DNA of 64,000 nucleotides, taken from Gracilaria vermiculophylla. Taxonomy: Eukaryota; Rhodophyta; Florideophyceae; Gracilariales; Gracilariaceae. Where the stretch lies: contig JAHNZQ020000181.1 in assembly GCA_019155205.2 (NCBI GenBank), positions 3,273,797-3,337,796 of the forward strand, given 5' to 3'. The notes below the pieces were generated by a model. It saw only the letters and a program-made list of their open reading frames with translations, made no database searches and was not told where the DNA came from. The position numbers were made by a program, and so were the translations under genes. This document shows, piece by piece, positions 19,656 through 30,513 of this stretch. Each line of letters starts with the position of its first letter. The first letter of the stretch is position 1.

Positions 19656-22465
19656 CCGCCCCGCGGCCGCGCGCGCTGGGCGTCGCGCGTCGGCGCGTGC
19701 CGGCGTCGCGCCGCACAACGCCTCTAAAGCGCCCCGCCGCGCGCGCCGCCTGACGGCCGCCCGCGCCCGCTTTCCGTCGCTGACGCGCGCCTACACTTTC
19801 GCCCTGATTCCCCAAAAGTTTGAGCGCTTTTCCGCAACCGGCCGCGCACCTCCACATTTGCGCCGTCCAACCGCATGCCCGCGCGCTACTGTACGCGAGT
19901 GCCCACTGGGTCAGGCTCGCGCCTCCTCGCTCTTGGCCCGGTCCTTTCGGTCTTGTCTGCCCCCCTTGATCCACCCCGCGCGTCACCCTCTTTGCTGACA
20001 CACCCCTTCCATCCATCGCAACGGTCAGTCTCGCTTTGTGCCACAAGCGTCCGACATCTCCTCTGCCCCCCGTGCTCGAGCTTCCCGCACCACATATTCA
20101 TGATATCCTTGTCTTTCGTCGGCCCACCACCTCTGGATATATACCCAACGCGCAATATACCCACCAACGAAAACCGATTTTGTGTCGTTCTGATTAACAA
20201 TAATTCGTTTGATTTTTGTCTTACCCGCGAAATCCTGTCACTCCTTCTCGTGACAGTTTTTATTGCAAGTCGACAGATTTTCATGCCTTGCTTTGCCCAC
20301 CCCTCCAAATCCGCCATTTTCTCCCTCTCATATCGTTCGCCGCCGTATTCTTTTGGTCACTACGTGTCCGGCCCCTAATACAGTGAGAAGATTTCTTCAC
20401 TTTCAAATTTTGATTGCGGTCCGGCAACCATATCTCATCGCTATATTAACAATTACTCAGTGAACAACATTTTCAACTCTACATATCATCCCTTCCTACA
20501 CCCCACTTGAGAATTTTTCATACTATCGATATTTTTTCATGCGCAAAGTACATCCCCTCAACGCCTTCGCTGTGCTTGAACGAACGGAAAACTTTGCCGC
20601 CTTTTTTATATTGCCATGTAGCGGCTCTGGGACCCTGCGGTTAGGTACGCAGAACACCATTTGGATATCTTGTCATCGAAAAGTAAGTTTGATACATTTT
20701 ATCGGCAGCCAATTGGAACGGATCCCAGCCTCACACAGTCCTGTTTCTACAAGAATAGAATCTTTAAAATTAGCCGAAACCGAATTCTTCAAAAAAAAAT
20801 ACTACAATCACAACCAAGAATGAATGCTTGACCATTACGTGCAGATATTCATTGATTTCCGAGCTGGGGCATATCTCTTTCTGAACAAGAATTAAGATGT
20901 AAGAATGTGGCCATGGTACAGGCGCCACCACAGCATCGAATAGATTGCCATCAAAGCATGTGCACAACTGTTCCCTGAACTCATCCATTCGAAGTGGAAA
21001 ACAATGGATACATATTCTTCTTTGCATCACGCAAGTTTTTCGATTATAACCAAGCTCTTATGGGTGGAAGGATTTGTTCACGCAAATCTAGACGCGTCAC
21101 AGCGTGGGATCGTAATGTATTTCAGGTTTCGTGCTCGCTGGTATGAACTATGTGATGGTGAACTGCGCTGGCTGACGTGCGAAAAGCGTACAGCAAAGCG
21201 GTAGTTCCACCTTAAGCGCATAATCAAAGAAATTTTTGCCTCTTGAGACCATCAACGTACTAGGAATCACTTGGAATCAAGCCAGGTATGCACAGTGTGT
21301 GTGACAGAGTGGCACAGTGTTTTATATTCCATCTCTTAACGATATCCGAGAGCAGTGTACGAATAAAAATGGAAGCTTGCGCGCCATAATTGGGAAAGAA
21401 TGCGCCCCCCGTGACATCTGCGAAGCAAATAGGCCGTAATAACGAGCTATTTGATAGTAGGAATTGGGGTGGAATAGTGTAAGACGAGGAGCATGAGCAA
21501 ATGCGCATCCATTCAGCGTTGTTCTGCTTCTATCTTAGAGAGACATGGAAACGTGTTTTGATTTTGTTTGTGAATAGCGATACAGATATGCCCCCGTAGC
21601 TTCCGTGTTCCTTGTAAATCGGTCTAATTTGGAAGTATTCGAAATTTCTGAGCATTCTTCATGGCTCTCTGTCGTTTTAGTTTTGAAGCCTTTTTCCTAC
21701 ATGTTCCACAATTTTGCTCTGATATTCCCCTTGCAGGAGTGAGAGAAGCCCCCTTTTCGTAACACCCCATTGTTTCTCATCTGCTTTCAGCGTTGTTTTT
21801 GAAACGACGCTCCTGCTAACTTATAGTATCTAAAGACATCTTTCTCAAACAAAGTCACTGCATGAAATTTTTTGTGTTGGTGTTGTAATCATCTGTAACT
21901 AAACATGACCAAAATGCATTGATTCCACGATTTGAACTGTTATATCGATATGCACTTCATGGTGGACTGTGGTCAGCTATAACACTGACGTTTTGGAGCA
22001 CGGATCACTTCCAAGTGCCTCGAATACATGAAGACATACGGTTTCAAACGTGTTATGAACCCCACCATCTGAAGATGAATACACTGCGATCACGCTCCGT
22101 ACACAAGTATATTTCCGTTACACGTCTTTCTTCCGCAGGTATGGCTGGCGAGTAACACAAAAATTCCAATGGAATATACCCCATTCAATTCTACTTCAAC
22201 ATGCGTAAAATAATTCACTGCAGGATAAAAAGCCAAGCTTCTGAGCCTTCGAGCTTCTGGGCTTCTGAACTCAATTCACGGGATGAACAACAATCGCGGA
22301 AACATCTATCATCACGATTTGCTGAAACCAAGGGGCAAAAACATCTTTCCGCTGATCTGGATCGTACGAAACCGACGGCTACCTTTTGTTGGCCACAAAA
22401 GCTGACAAACCTACGAGTTCCATCTGCCTCGTTGGCCTTCGAAAGGAACAAAACGTAAACAGAAT
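19656..22465. other. 2.8-kb intergenic region, promoter side of two divergent genes
   Basis: GC falls from about 65% near 19.7 kb to about 40% by 20.2 kb. The TFIIIC-like gene and the first C2H2 gene diverge from this stretch. Short frames (up to ~165 codons) show no recognisable domain. TATA-like tracts (for example near 20140) occur but cannot be tied to a start. I see no RNA gene. Confidence 0.4.
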
Positions 22466-23399
22466 ATGGATCTCTACAGCATTTTGAATCATGCCAACTT
22501 CCCTCCTTGTGAAAAAAATTCACAGCTTGGCGCATCATGCCATGATTCAACACAAAAAACGCCTTTGTCACCATTTTCTAACGTTTCAGCGTCGAATCTT
22601 GAATTTGGTGATAGGGTCTTTTCAAATCAGTCGATGATGGATACCGTTCATGAACAGACCCTAGATCGTAGTTGTATTTCGCAACAAACGTGGGCACCTG
22701 TCTCCACCAACGCATCTGATTCGACTTTTCACTCCCAAGATATTCAGTACTGTAAGCCCAGAGGAGATGTGGATAGTTCTCTGGTCAAAATTCAAAGATT
22801 GGAGTCTCGTTCAAAGCGAAGAAAGTGTGGGTCTTGTATGAAAACTTTTTACTCCAGCACACATCTGGACATTCACGAGGAAACGGTGAGTACTTTTCTT
22901 GTTGACCAATTGTAAAGAACAAGGCTAACATCTGGGCGTGGCACGGCCGCTGACAGGTACACAGGGGAATCAAAAGACACAAATGCCCACGATGTAGCTC
23001 ATCTTTCGGCCAGAGCGGAACTCTCACCCGTCACATCCTGACAGTACATGAAAAACGACGCGATCATGAATGCAAGTTACCAACATGTCGGAAGCGATTC
23101 AGTTCAGCATGGAGCTTGAAAGTTCACGTGGTAAGTCATAAACACCTTTAGTTGTGTTGCTGCTGCATCTATAAGGACCCTTCTATTAACAAAAGATTCA
23201 AATTCACCTTCGGCAGCAAAACGTGCACTACAAGCTGAAGCCATACTGTTGTCGTGTACCCAGCTGTGCTAGGGCTTTTGGTAACTTGTGGAACCGACGA
23301 AAACATGAGCGGAATGTACATGGGGTCCAGCGAGATGGCTTGTCCAAGAGCATCAGCGACGTTTTGACTCTCGGACATGAGTACAGTAAACGCATGTGA
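22466..23399 (+). CDS. Four-finger C2H2 zinc-finger protein, copy 1, three exons, 258 aa
   Basis: Exons are 22466-22885, 22957-23130 and 23217-23399, all phase 0, with introns GTGAGT...CAG (71 bp) and GTAAGT...CAG (86 bp). The four C-terminal fingers are Cx2Cx12Hx4H (CGSCMKTF...), Cx2Cx12Hx4H (CPRCSSSF...), Cx4Cx12Hx4H (CKLPTCRKRF...) and Cx4Cx12Hx4H (CRVPSCARAF...). Both introns cut between the two His of a finger (1 and 3). The linkers and tandem array suggest a TFIIIA-like DNA- or RNA-binding factor; targets are unknown. The N-terminal ~110 residues are Ser-rich and lack a domain. The gene has a close paralogue 3 kb downstream with the same exon pattern. The start ATG at 22466 is the first in frame. 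Confidence 0.8.
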
Positions 23400-25773
23400 G
23401 GCGAATGGTGAGCAGAAAAGGTGACGAAGACACTCTTCATGTGTGTCCGTGCGAACTAACGTTGGACATGTACTGTAACCTTTGAAGTTGTGGTCGTGAA
23501 GACGTTGACAAGGTATGAATCTTCAGACTAATGAAAACTGTCGTTACATACACATATTAGAATCATGCCGAATTCATGTCAAGAGCCTTATTTCCGTGCC
23601 CACAAACATAGGAGACGTTTTCCGCGCCGTAGAAACTTGGGCCCCTTCTCCACAGGGCCCAAAGTGAAATAAAGCACGCCGACGATCTCTTGGCGATGCA
23701 AAACTGCCCTCCAATCAAAATCACATCTTCGTACCCGCCTCTGGGATCTTGATCGCGTTTGAGGGAGCTGATGGCCTTCTTTTTTGAAATGAGGACGACG
23801 TCATTCGTACGCGGCAACTCCCACCCCTCGTACGGAATATGAATCTCACGAGATGGCGCGCAGTCCCTGCCTGCCAGCAGCTCACCCTTGTCTGCTGTGC
23901 CATTCGCCCCTTCATCATCAAAAACTATTGTGTGGCGCATCGCTCACGGTTCGGTCATCCGTCCACTGCCACATCACGAGAATGCCCCGCTTTGGGCACA
24001 ATTATTTGCACAAGAAATCCTCTCTGTCCACATTGGCGACCTGACTGCCAACTGTCACCTGCTCTACTGCTCGTATGGACCTCAAGGGCCCGGCCTCGTA
24101 GTCCTTCAGAGCACACCCGGTCATGATAACATCGCCGCTTCAACTCTGGGCTGCTCCGACAGATTCTTCGCATTACACTCAAAAGACGGCGGTTCACCCC
24201 CTTTTCTCGAATTGACATCAGATAAAGGATAGATTCCGTCTACTGACACCGGAGACGTGTCGTTTTCGACCGTCTCACCCATTCGCTAGCTTGCACCCGT
24301 CCTAGGTGCATGAACCACCGTCCCCACAAGGCGCTCTCGTCGCGTGCGACTGATAAGCCATTGTGTAGCGGAAAAAGTGAATTTCTCGTCCGCTATCGTG
24401 CGTTCCTCTTCGCGAACTGTTTACCCGTATGGGACGCTTTGGAAACCGGTCATGCGTTTGAAACAATAGTCGCGCAGCGCATCGTCACAACGCTCGCGCC
24501 CTTCACAGAGACACCATCCCGCCCAAAGTTACCTTGCGTACCCTCTCAGCAAACAATTCAATGCACCGACAAGTTCTAGTCAATCTGCTTTGTGAAAGCA
24601 CGCAGTCCCGTGGCATTGGTACCCCCTACAACGTTTGGAATATGCCGCCGACAGCTATGTCTAGAATAGTTGCACTCGCTAACCGCTGTCATTCACACGT
24701 CTTTAATTGGTACGAATCACCACGAGCTGGTCGTGTCATCGGATGTTGCATCATTAAGGCTCGGGCACTCCTTGCTGTGCTGTCGCAAACTTGCGCTGTG
24801 TGGCGGACCTCTATTTTTGACTCGCCTGTCTCATTCATAATAGAAAAACGAAGCCTCCAACAAGCGCCTCGCGCACCAGCCGAAATAAGGGTACTACTAC
24901 CCTTTGAGTGATCATACAAATCGGCATCAATGGCAGCATTCGTCTCAAACGAGTTGGTCCCATCTCATGTAAGAAAAATTCCAATTGTGTCAATTCTGGT
25001 GACAGTTACATGAGGCTCATCGCGCGTCATAGCGTTTGAGGTGCTGAAGCACCTTTTTTGGATGGATTACGGTCCAACATTGATATGTCATGACGTGTTT
25101 GGTGGCGGGTCGCTGTTAACAGGTATTATCAAAGGAAGCCGATGCCGACACACACGCCGAGGTTACATGAACGTAGTCTCACTCGACTTGTTCACGTATG
25201 CACCGCGATTGAGAACAGATTCTCGCTGCATATGCTCCAACGCAAAGCGCATCGCCGCAGACTTGCCAAATAAATCAGACGGCGTACGAAGCTGCATGAA
25301 GGCAGCAGGGCGCCCCCGAGGTAGTGATGTCCTCCCCGCGACAAGTCCGTAACTTTTGAGTTGTGATGAGTGATCAACAAGAGTTTGAGCTTCGAATCGT
25401 TCCAATCCACCGTTTTCCGGGCTTACGTCAGAACAAACGATGTGCGCTAGATGCAGTGCGGGCCAGACAACGGGTAAACAACACAAATAATCCCCTATGT
25501 GAGTAGGATATGGCACCATAACAGTTCCAGCTCGAGAGCGTACCGCCCGCACATTCGCACATTTAAAGAGGCGGCGACTGAAGCGCCAATCTCCTCGTAC
25601 ATCAGTTGTGTGTGTACATCTCATGAGCAATGGATCTCTCTCAAATCGTTAACGGGCCGCTTCCAAAGTCCAGGGCAGACAGTTCTCACCGTCGCACCCG
25701 TTCCGAACGACAGAATAGCGCCCGCCCCGAACGACAGAGCAGCACCCGAGCTCTATCTACGCATGGTGCACGC
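23400..25773. other. 2.4-kb region between C2H2 paralogues, no supported gene
   Basis: The interval is about 48% GC. A 125-codon frame on the minus strand (23563-23940, ATG start) has a mixed composition but no family I recognise, and the rest is short frames. It may hold a decayed gene. Neither an RNA gene nor a mobile element is evident. Confidence 0.35.
23563..23940 (-). CDS. Hypothetical protein or gene relic, 125 aa
   Basis: An ATG-started open frame of 125 codons. The centre, with EGWELPRTNDVVLISKKK, has the hydrophobic-polar alternation of a folded protein, but I recognise no family and see no transmembrane segment. It lacks an obvious partner and may be chance or a remnant. Confidence 0.2.
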   Translation of the reverse strand: MRHTIVFDDEGANGTADKGELLAGRDCAPSREIHIPYEGWELPRTNDVVLISKKKAISSLKRDQDPRGGYEDVILIGGQFCIAKRSSACFISLWALWRRGPSFYGAENVSYVCGHGNKALDMNSA

Positions 25774-26748
25774 ATGACAGATGCCAGCGCCAGTGGCGCA
25801 ATCAGGTACAAGGTAACTTGTTGCGCATTCAAATGTGAAATTATGATGCGTTGTTCCGCTTTGCAATCTAACCGTCCAGCCGTTGGAAACCATTGTCCAC
25901 ACAGCTGCCGAGGTTACTGCCGGCAGGTTCGCGACCGAGCGATGACATGGTCTTGAGTACAGATAATGATGACGACATCAGAGACGCGGGCGGTGTCGGC
26001 GACGGGCGGGGTGCTGACAGAGACGTCCGCAGAGGCGGCATGCCCATCTCGGCGCTGCTGCGTGGAGACACTCGGCCGACGAAAAAGGCGCGTTCGCGCA
26101 CGGCTGCGAAAAGGAAGCAGTGTTCCATGTGTGGAAAGTCGTTCTATTCCAGCACGCACGTAGAAATCCACGAGAAGACGGTACGTTTTGACAGGTTGGT
26201 AGAGGGCTGCAAGTGTTTTTCGAAGGATGCAACATTTCTGACATGCTGACATGCGTGGAGCGGTTCCCACAGGTCCACCTCGGGATTAAGAATCACCACT
26301 GCCATTTGTGCCCGGCGCGGTTCGGGCAGAGCGGGACGCTCACGCGCCACCTGCGCACGGTCCACGAGAAGAGGCGCGACCACGAGTGCAAGGAGCCGTT
26401 CTGCGGCAAACGCTTCAGCTCGGCATGGAGTCTCAAGGTTCACACGGTAAGTCGCGCGTCGCGCACCGGCATTGTGCGGAAAGCCCCGAGACTGACGGTG
26501 AGAAACGCATCCCCTTTGCCGCGTAGCAAAACGTTCACGAGAAACTCAGGCCGTACATGTGCCGCGCCAACGGTTGTTCCCGCACGTTTGGCAACCTGTG
26601 GAACCGCCGCAAGCACGAGCGCAACATCCACGGCTTGTTGCAGACCACGGCGCCGACGCCGCCGTCGTCGCCGCCGCTGCCGTCGTCGTCGGCGCTGCCG
26701 TCGTCGTCGGCGCTGCCGTCGCTACCGCCGCCGCCGCCCGCACCGTAG
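25774..26748 (+). CDS. Four-finger C2H2 zinc-finger protein, copy 2, at least three exons, ~209-236 aa
   Basis: The secure exons are 25947-26180, 26273-26446 and 26527-26748, phase 0, with introns GTACGT...CAG (92 bp) and GTAAGT...TAG (80 bp). The fingers match copy 1 one for one (CSMCGKSF, CHLCPARF, CKEPFCGKRF, CRANGCSRTF), exon 2 is also exactly 58 codons, and the same two fingers are split. The C-terminal tail is a Pro/Ser repeat not present in copy 1. The start is uncertain: ATG at 25947 gives 209 residues, while a small 5' exon 25774-25812 (ATG) spliced to an acceptor at 25904 would add 27 residues in frame. Copy 2 is much richer in GC than copy 1. Function is inferred only from the fingers. 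Confidence 0.78.
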
Positions 26749-26863
26749 AAGGTGCTCGTGCCCGCGCTCGCGCGCATTGTAAAACGGAGCGCGCACTTTT
26801 TAGGCTGCGCAGTAGAGTTTCTCCCATCGCGGCCCCATCCCGCCCGTCGCGCCAACCCGCGCC

Positions 26864-28963
26864 ATGTCCGCGCAGCGCAGCGCCGACGCGAGCGCGTCGC
26901 CGCCCATCCTCCCCGCGCTTCTCGAGCTGTACCGCCGCGGGAAGCCGCCCTTCCTCGTGCGCAACCTGCGCTACGTCCACGTCGACCGGCACCGCGCGCG
27001 GCGCCGTCTGTGGGACCTCTCCTGGACACGTCCGTCGTACCGCTCCGCTGCCGGCGCGCGTCACCTGCTGCTCACCGTGCGCCCCAGCCGCTGCGTGCTG
27101 CGCGCCGGCACCCGCCACCGCCTCTTCGCCGCGCGGCCCGCCGCCCATGGCGACTACGTGCCGCTCGTGGCTACGCTCAGGCTCTGTCTGTGCGTGCGCC
27201 AGGAGGGCGGCCATTATGTGTCCTTCTCGCTGAGGGATCTGTCTCTGCGTGTCTGGCCCGCTGAGGATCTTGCTGCGCGGCTTGTGGAGCCACAAGACGT
27301 TGCCGTTCGCGAGACGTTTGACATCTCGGCTGTTTTGCCTGTGTTATCGTCGCAGGCGGAGGCGTTGAGTCTGGTGGTGGAGCTTGAACCCTCCAAACGC
27401 CAACTCGCTCGCCCTCGCTGCGACAAGCTGCGTGGTGAGCTGGTGCTTTGGGAAAAACAATCCGCGAACGGCACCGTTGTGCCCAACGGCTTCGTCACGC
27501 TGCCTTTGTATTTGGTCAACGACAATGCTATACAGCCGAAACAAGTTGTTCTGGAGCGTGCTGTACGTCAAGCGAGCGCTTCGATCGCTTCCTGGAACAA
27601 CTCTGCTTCCTTTGTTGGGGCCGGTGCCGCCAGTATTGTCCTGCAATTGGTGGGTGCCCCGCAGCATGCTATTTCGAATGCGCTGCATCAGCATCGACCC
27701 AATCTCATGATCAAGCTAACATATACGTCGCAACAAGTGCCACAGTGGGACGGAATTGTGCGTCATGATTTTGTTTGCCCATGGTGTCACAGAAATTGCT
27801 ACCGATACCGAACGCTTCTGTCTCACTTTCAAATGGAGCATGAGCAGATGAAGTTTCAGTTGACCAGCCTCAAATCACCAGCACCTTTTACTCCCGAAAA
27901 TGCTGACTCGGAAGCTGCCAAGGCCAATCAGTCCTTCCCGTTCTTGGTTAGCTTTAGCGTTGAGACTTTGCAACCTCATCCAGGAACAGCAGATCCGCTA
28001 CCATCATCGGTAGCAAAGAGAATGCGTTCTGGTAATGCTCCCGCGTCACTCCCCGAACAACTCATTTATGCCAACCCGCAGCGGTATGGCTCATATGCGT
28101 CCACCGCTGGCAACAGAGCGCGTGCTGATGAACAGGTAAGGGAAGCCATGGAACGCGTTTCACTCAAAGACAGTGCGGCGCCATCCGACGCACCATCCGT
28201 TGCCTCTACCGAGCTTTACGACAATACTCGTCGCGATCTTCTTTCTACTGTTGAAGAGGAGCTCAGAACATGCTGCAAACACTGCCAAAGACCGCACGAC
28301 TTTACATACGAGGCCAATACGCGGTTTTGTTCAGAATGGTGCGAGGCGGTTTACACAGTCAATCGCGACGAGGATGGCGTGAGTTTGCGGGGAAACAAGA
28401 GCCTTATCCCTCTTTCATCGTACTCGAGCGGTAACTCCCGAAAACGTTTCGATTTTCGCCGCAGTCTTGGACATCGTAAGCTCTTCCACGTCGTTAGCAT
28501 GACGCCGGTTAAGGAAGAGCATTACGACGAAGACGACCCTGATTCCGAAGATGAGGTGGACCAGTCTTGGCGAGGTCGTCTGGCCATTGAACGTGCCATG
28601 TACCTAGAGGACACCACTACAACAGAAACTCTGTTTATGGTGATGTGGAATAAGTTCGCCCATGAGAATTTCCCACTGCCGTCGCATTATGGCGATCGTT
28701 TTACTAGGTACACCCTGGAATTATTCGCGATTGAGAATCGGACTCACATCATTCGTCTCAAACTTCGGCTCCAGTTTCTGGCGTTTCTTCGCGTGTTGCA
28801 CATGCACGGTTTGATCGATTCGGTGGCTGTGCTGTCCATTTTCCAGTGCCTGGATGGAAAAAAGAAGAGGCGCGATATTGCGTTGAGTAGTCGGCCGGAG
28901 CGAAGTGTGGCTGGAAGCAACGGAAGAGGCAACCGTGGTCGGCGAAGCATAAGTCGAGTATAG
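26864..28963 (+). CDS. Su(z)12/EMF2-type Polycomb PRC2 subunit, 699 aa
   Basis: PRC2 methylates histone H3 Lys27; the Su(z)12 subunit is needed for catalytic activity and nucleosome binding. The two diagnostic parts are a C2H2 finger (Cys305, Cys308, then HFQMEH) and a C-terminal VEFS box (about 535-625), with RKLFHVVSMTPV, an acidic stretch DEDDPDSEDEVD and an MWNKFAHE-like element. Between them lies an extra C4 motif, Cys471-x2-Cys474-x14-Cys489-x3-Cys493, not usual in animal or plant members. The basic C-terminus (GRGNRGRRSISR) is nuclear-signal-like. The ATG at 26864 follows a GC-rich leader, no introns are evident, and the stop lies 16 bp from that of the convergent WD40 gene. Confidence 0.9.
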   Translation: MSAQRSADASASPPILPALLELYRRGKPPFLVRNLRYVHVDRHRARRRLWDLSWTRPSYRSAAGARHLLLTVRPSRCVLRAGTRHRLFAARPAAHGDYVPLVATLRLCLCVRQEGGHYVSFSLRDLSLRVWPAEDLAARLVEPQDVAVRETFDISAVLPVLSSQAEALSLVVELEPSKRQLARPRCDKLRGELVLWEKQSANGTVVPNGFVTLPLYLVNDNAIQPKQVVLERAVRQASASIASWNNSASFVGAGAASIVLQLVGAPQHAISNALHQHRPNLMIKLTYTSQQVPQWDGIVRHDFVCPWCHRNCYRYRTLLSHFQMEHEQMKFQLTSLKSPAPFTPENADSEAAKANQSFPFLVSFSVETLQPHPGTADPLPSSVAKRMRSGNAPASLPEQLIYANPQRYGSYASTAGNRARADEQVREAMERVSLKDSAAPSDAPSVASTELYDNTRRDLLSTVEEELRTCCKHCQRPHDFTYEANTRFCSEWCEAVYTVNRDEDGVSLRGNKSLIPLSSYSSGNSRKRFDFRRSLGHRKLFHVVSMTPVKEEHYDEDDPDSEDEVDQSWRGRLAIERAMYLEDTTTTETLFMVMWNKFAHENFPLPSHYGDRFTRYTLELFAIENRTHIIRLKLRLQFLAFLRVLHMHGLIDSVAVLSIFQCLDGKKKRRDIALSSRPERSVAGSNGRGNRGRRSISRV

Positions 28964-28979
28964 TAGCATGGAGGTGTTC

Positions 28980-30143
28980 TCATCCATCATAGTCGAATTG
29001 ATGACACACGATGACGTCGTTTGTGCCATCTGCGATCAATCGCGATTCATCAAATGCGACAGTGCCGATGTATTGGGTGAAGCCACATATGGCATAGTGG
29101 TTGTTCGAGTTGTGGATGGATTGCACAGCCACGCACCCGTCTCTGCCAGCCGAAATCACCTTGGAGGCATCCAGTTGTAGAGACATTACTGCGGCTTGAT
29201 GTCTTTGTAACGAAGATACTTGAGAACCATCCTTTAAAGACCAGATGCTTAGATTGCCATTAGAGTCACCAGTTGCCAATAATTCAGTTTCCTCCAGGTA
29301 ATCAACGGCGGTCGTGTTTGCTCTGTGACACGGGATGGACAGCAAGTGGATTCCGCTGTCAGCCTGATATGCATGTACCTTGCCGCTGGCACACCCAAGA
29401 AGCAAGTATCCTCTTTCAGTGAGGACCATTGAATATATGGGTTCGCCCACACGAATAATTCGCACGGTTTCACCAGTCTCGAGTTGGGTGACCCTGACCG
29501 TGCCATCGGTGCTGGCCGAATAGAACACATCGCTATCAACGTGTAAGCGAAGGCAAGTGACAATGTCATCGTGTCCAGAGATTTTTCGTTGAGGCAAGGG
29601 AAGCTTTGCCCCGGCGGCATCATGATTGACCAGGCGGTTAGACCAGAAGCACCGCTGCTCGAACTGTTGACATGACCAGACGCAGATGCGTCTGTCCAGC
29701 GAACCGACCGAAACAATGTATCCGTCACGATAGTCGATGGCGGTCACCTGCCCGTCGTGAATGTTCTCGCGGACCATCGCCAGCCCGCTGACGAGATCCG
29801 AGAACAGTACACTGCCAGAGGCGGTTCCAAACGCCATAAAGTCGCCGTGAAACGACAGCTTTCGCACGAAGTCGTTGGGCACGCATGCCACGATGCTGGC
29901 GCGGTAGTTGCCCGTGCGCCAGTTTTGCGCAACGGCGCGGTCTCTGGCGACTTGGGCCTCGCGGAGACTTGAAATGCGCTGGTGTAGAAGATGCCACGGC
30001 GGCTTGCTTGACGGGACACCCTCTTCGGAAGGGTTGTTTGTGGGGTGGTTTGGAGGCTGGAGGTTGCAGACGAAACGGGGCTTTCTTCGAGGCGGGGGGG
30101 AGGAGCGGCTGGTCGGGAGCGTGATGGGAATGAAGGAGGTCAT
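28980..30143 (-). CDS. WD40 beta-propeller protein, FBXW-like, 387 aa
   Basis: At least five WD-like blades are visible: HDGQVTAIDYRDGYIVSVG..RRICVW, GHDDIVTCLRL..STDGTVRV, YLLLGCASGKVHAY, TELLATGDSNGNLSIWSL and HQAAVMSLQLDASKVISAGRDG. They follow a short helical stretch with RDRAVAQNWRTGNY, a pattern that in F-box/WD proteins links the F-box to the propeller. No F-box itself is recognised, so a substrate-adaptor role is only a suggestion. The ATG at 30143 is used; the longer frame upstream is Pro/Arg-rich and overlaps the divergent gene's promoter. Location is likely cytosolic or nuclear. Confidence 0.75.
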   Translation of the reverse strand: MTSFIPITLPTSRSSPPPRRKPRFVCNLQPPNHPTNNPSEEGVPSSKPPWHLLHQRISSLREAQVARDRAVAQNWRTGNYRASIVACVPNDFVRKLSFHGDFMAFGTASGSVLFSDLVSGLAMVRENIHDGQVTAIDYRDGYIVSVGSLDRRICVWSCQQFEQRCFWSNRLVNHDAAGAKLPLPQRKISGHDDIVTCLRLHVDSDVFYSASTDGTVRVTQLETGETVRIIRVGEPIYSMVLTERGYLLLGCASGKVHAYQADSGIHLLSIPCHRANTTAVDYLEETELLATGDSNGNLSIWSLKDGSQVSSLQRHQAAVMSLQLDASKVISAGRDGCVAVQSIHNSNNHYAICGFTQYIGTVAFDESRLIADGTNDVIVCHQFDYDG

Positions 30144-30513
30144 GCTGCTGTGGCTGTCCGGCGCGGGGAGGGGGTGTGGAGGATTGGGGGAGGGTGGGGA
30201 GGAAGGGCGAGCGAAGATATTGGAGATTACGCCCGGGGAAGCAAAACAACTGTTAGCAAGCGGCGCCGTGAGGAGGCTTGTTGGACGGCGCGCGGGCGTG
30301 TGTGGCTGTGTGGCGGTGCGTCGCCGGGCCGCTCTCAGTGGAGAGTGCACACGCGGGCGGCAGATATTTTGGCGCGAATGTGATCCGGTTGCAATTCGAT
30401 CGCAGACCCCGAGCTGCTGGCCGTCAGCCAGTGTGACGTCCTCTCGCGCCGCGCCGCTCCTCCCACCGCGCTCCCATCCGCACCCTCGCCGTCCCTCACG
30501 CGCGAGCCCGATC
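30144..30513. promoter_or_regulatory. 370-bp divergent promoter (WD40 / Cys-rich membrane protein)
   Basis: The interval separates two head-to-head genes. It is GC-rich without a clear TATA box. Both start codons are well supported, so regulatory signals for both genes must fit in this short stretch. Confidence 0.5.
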
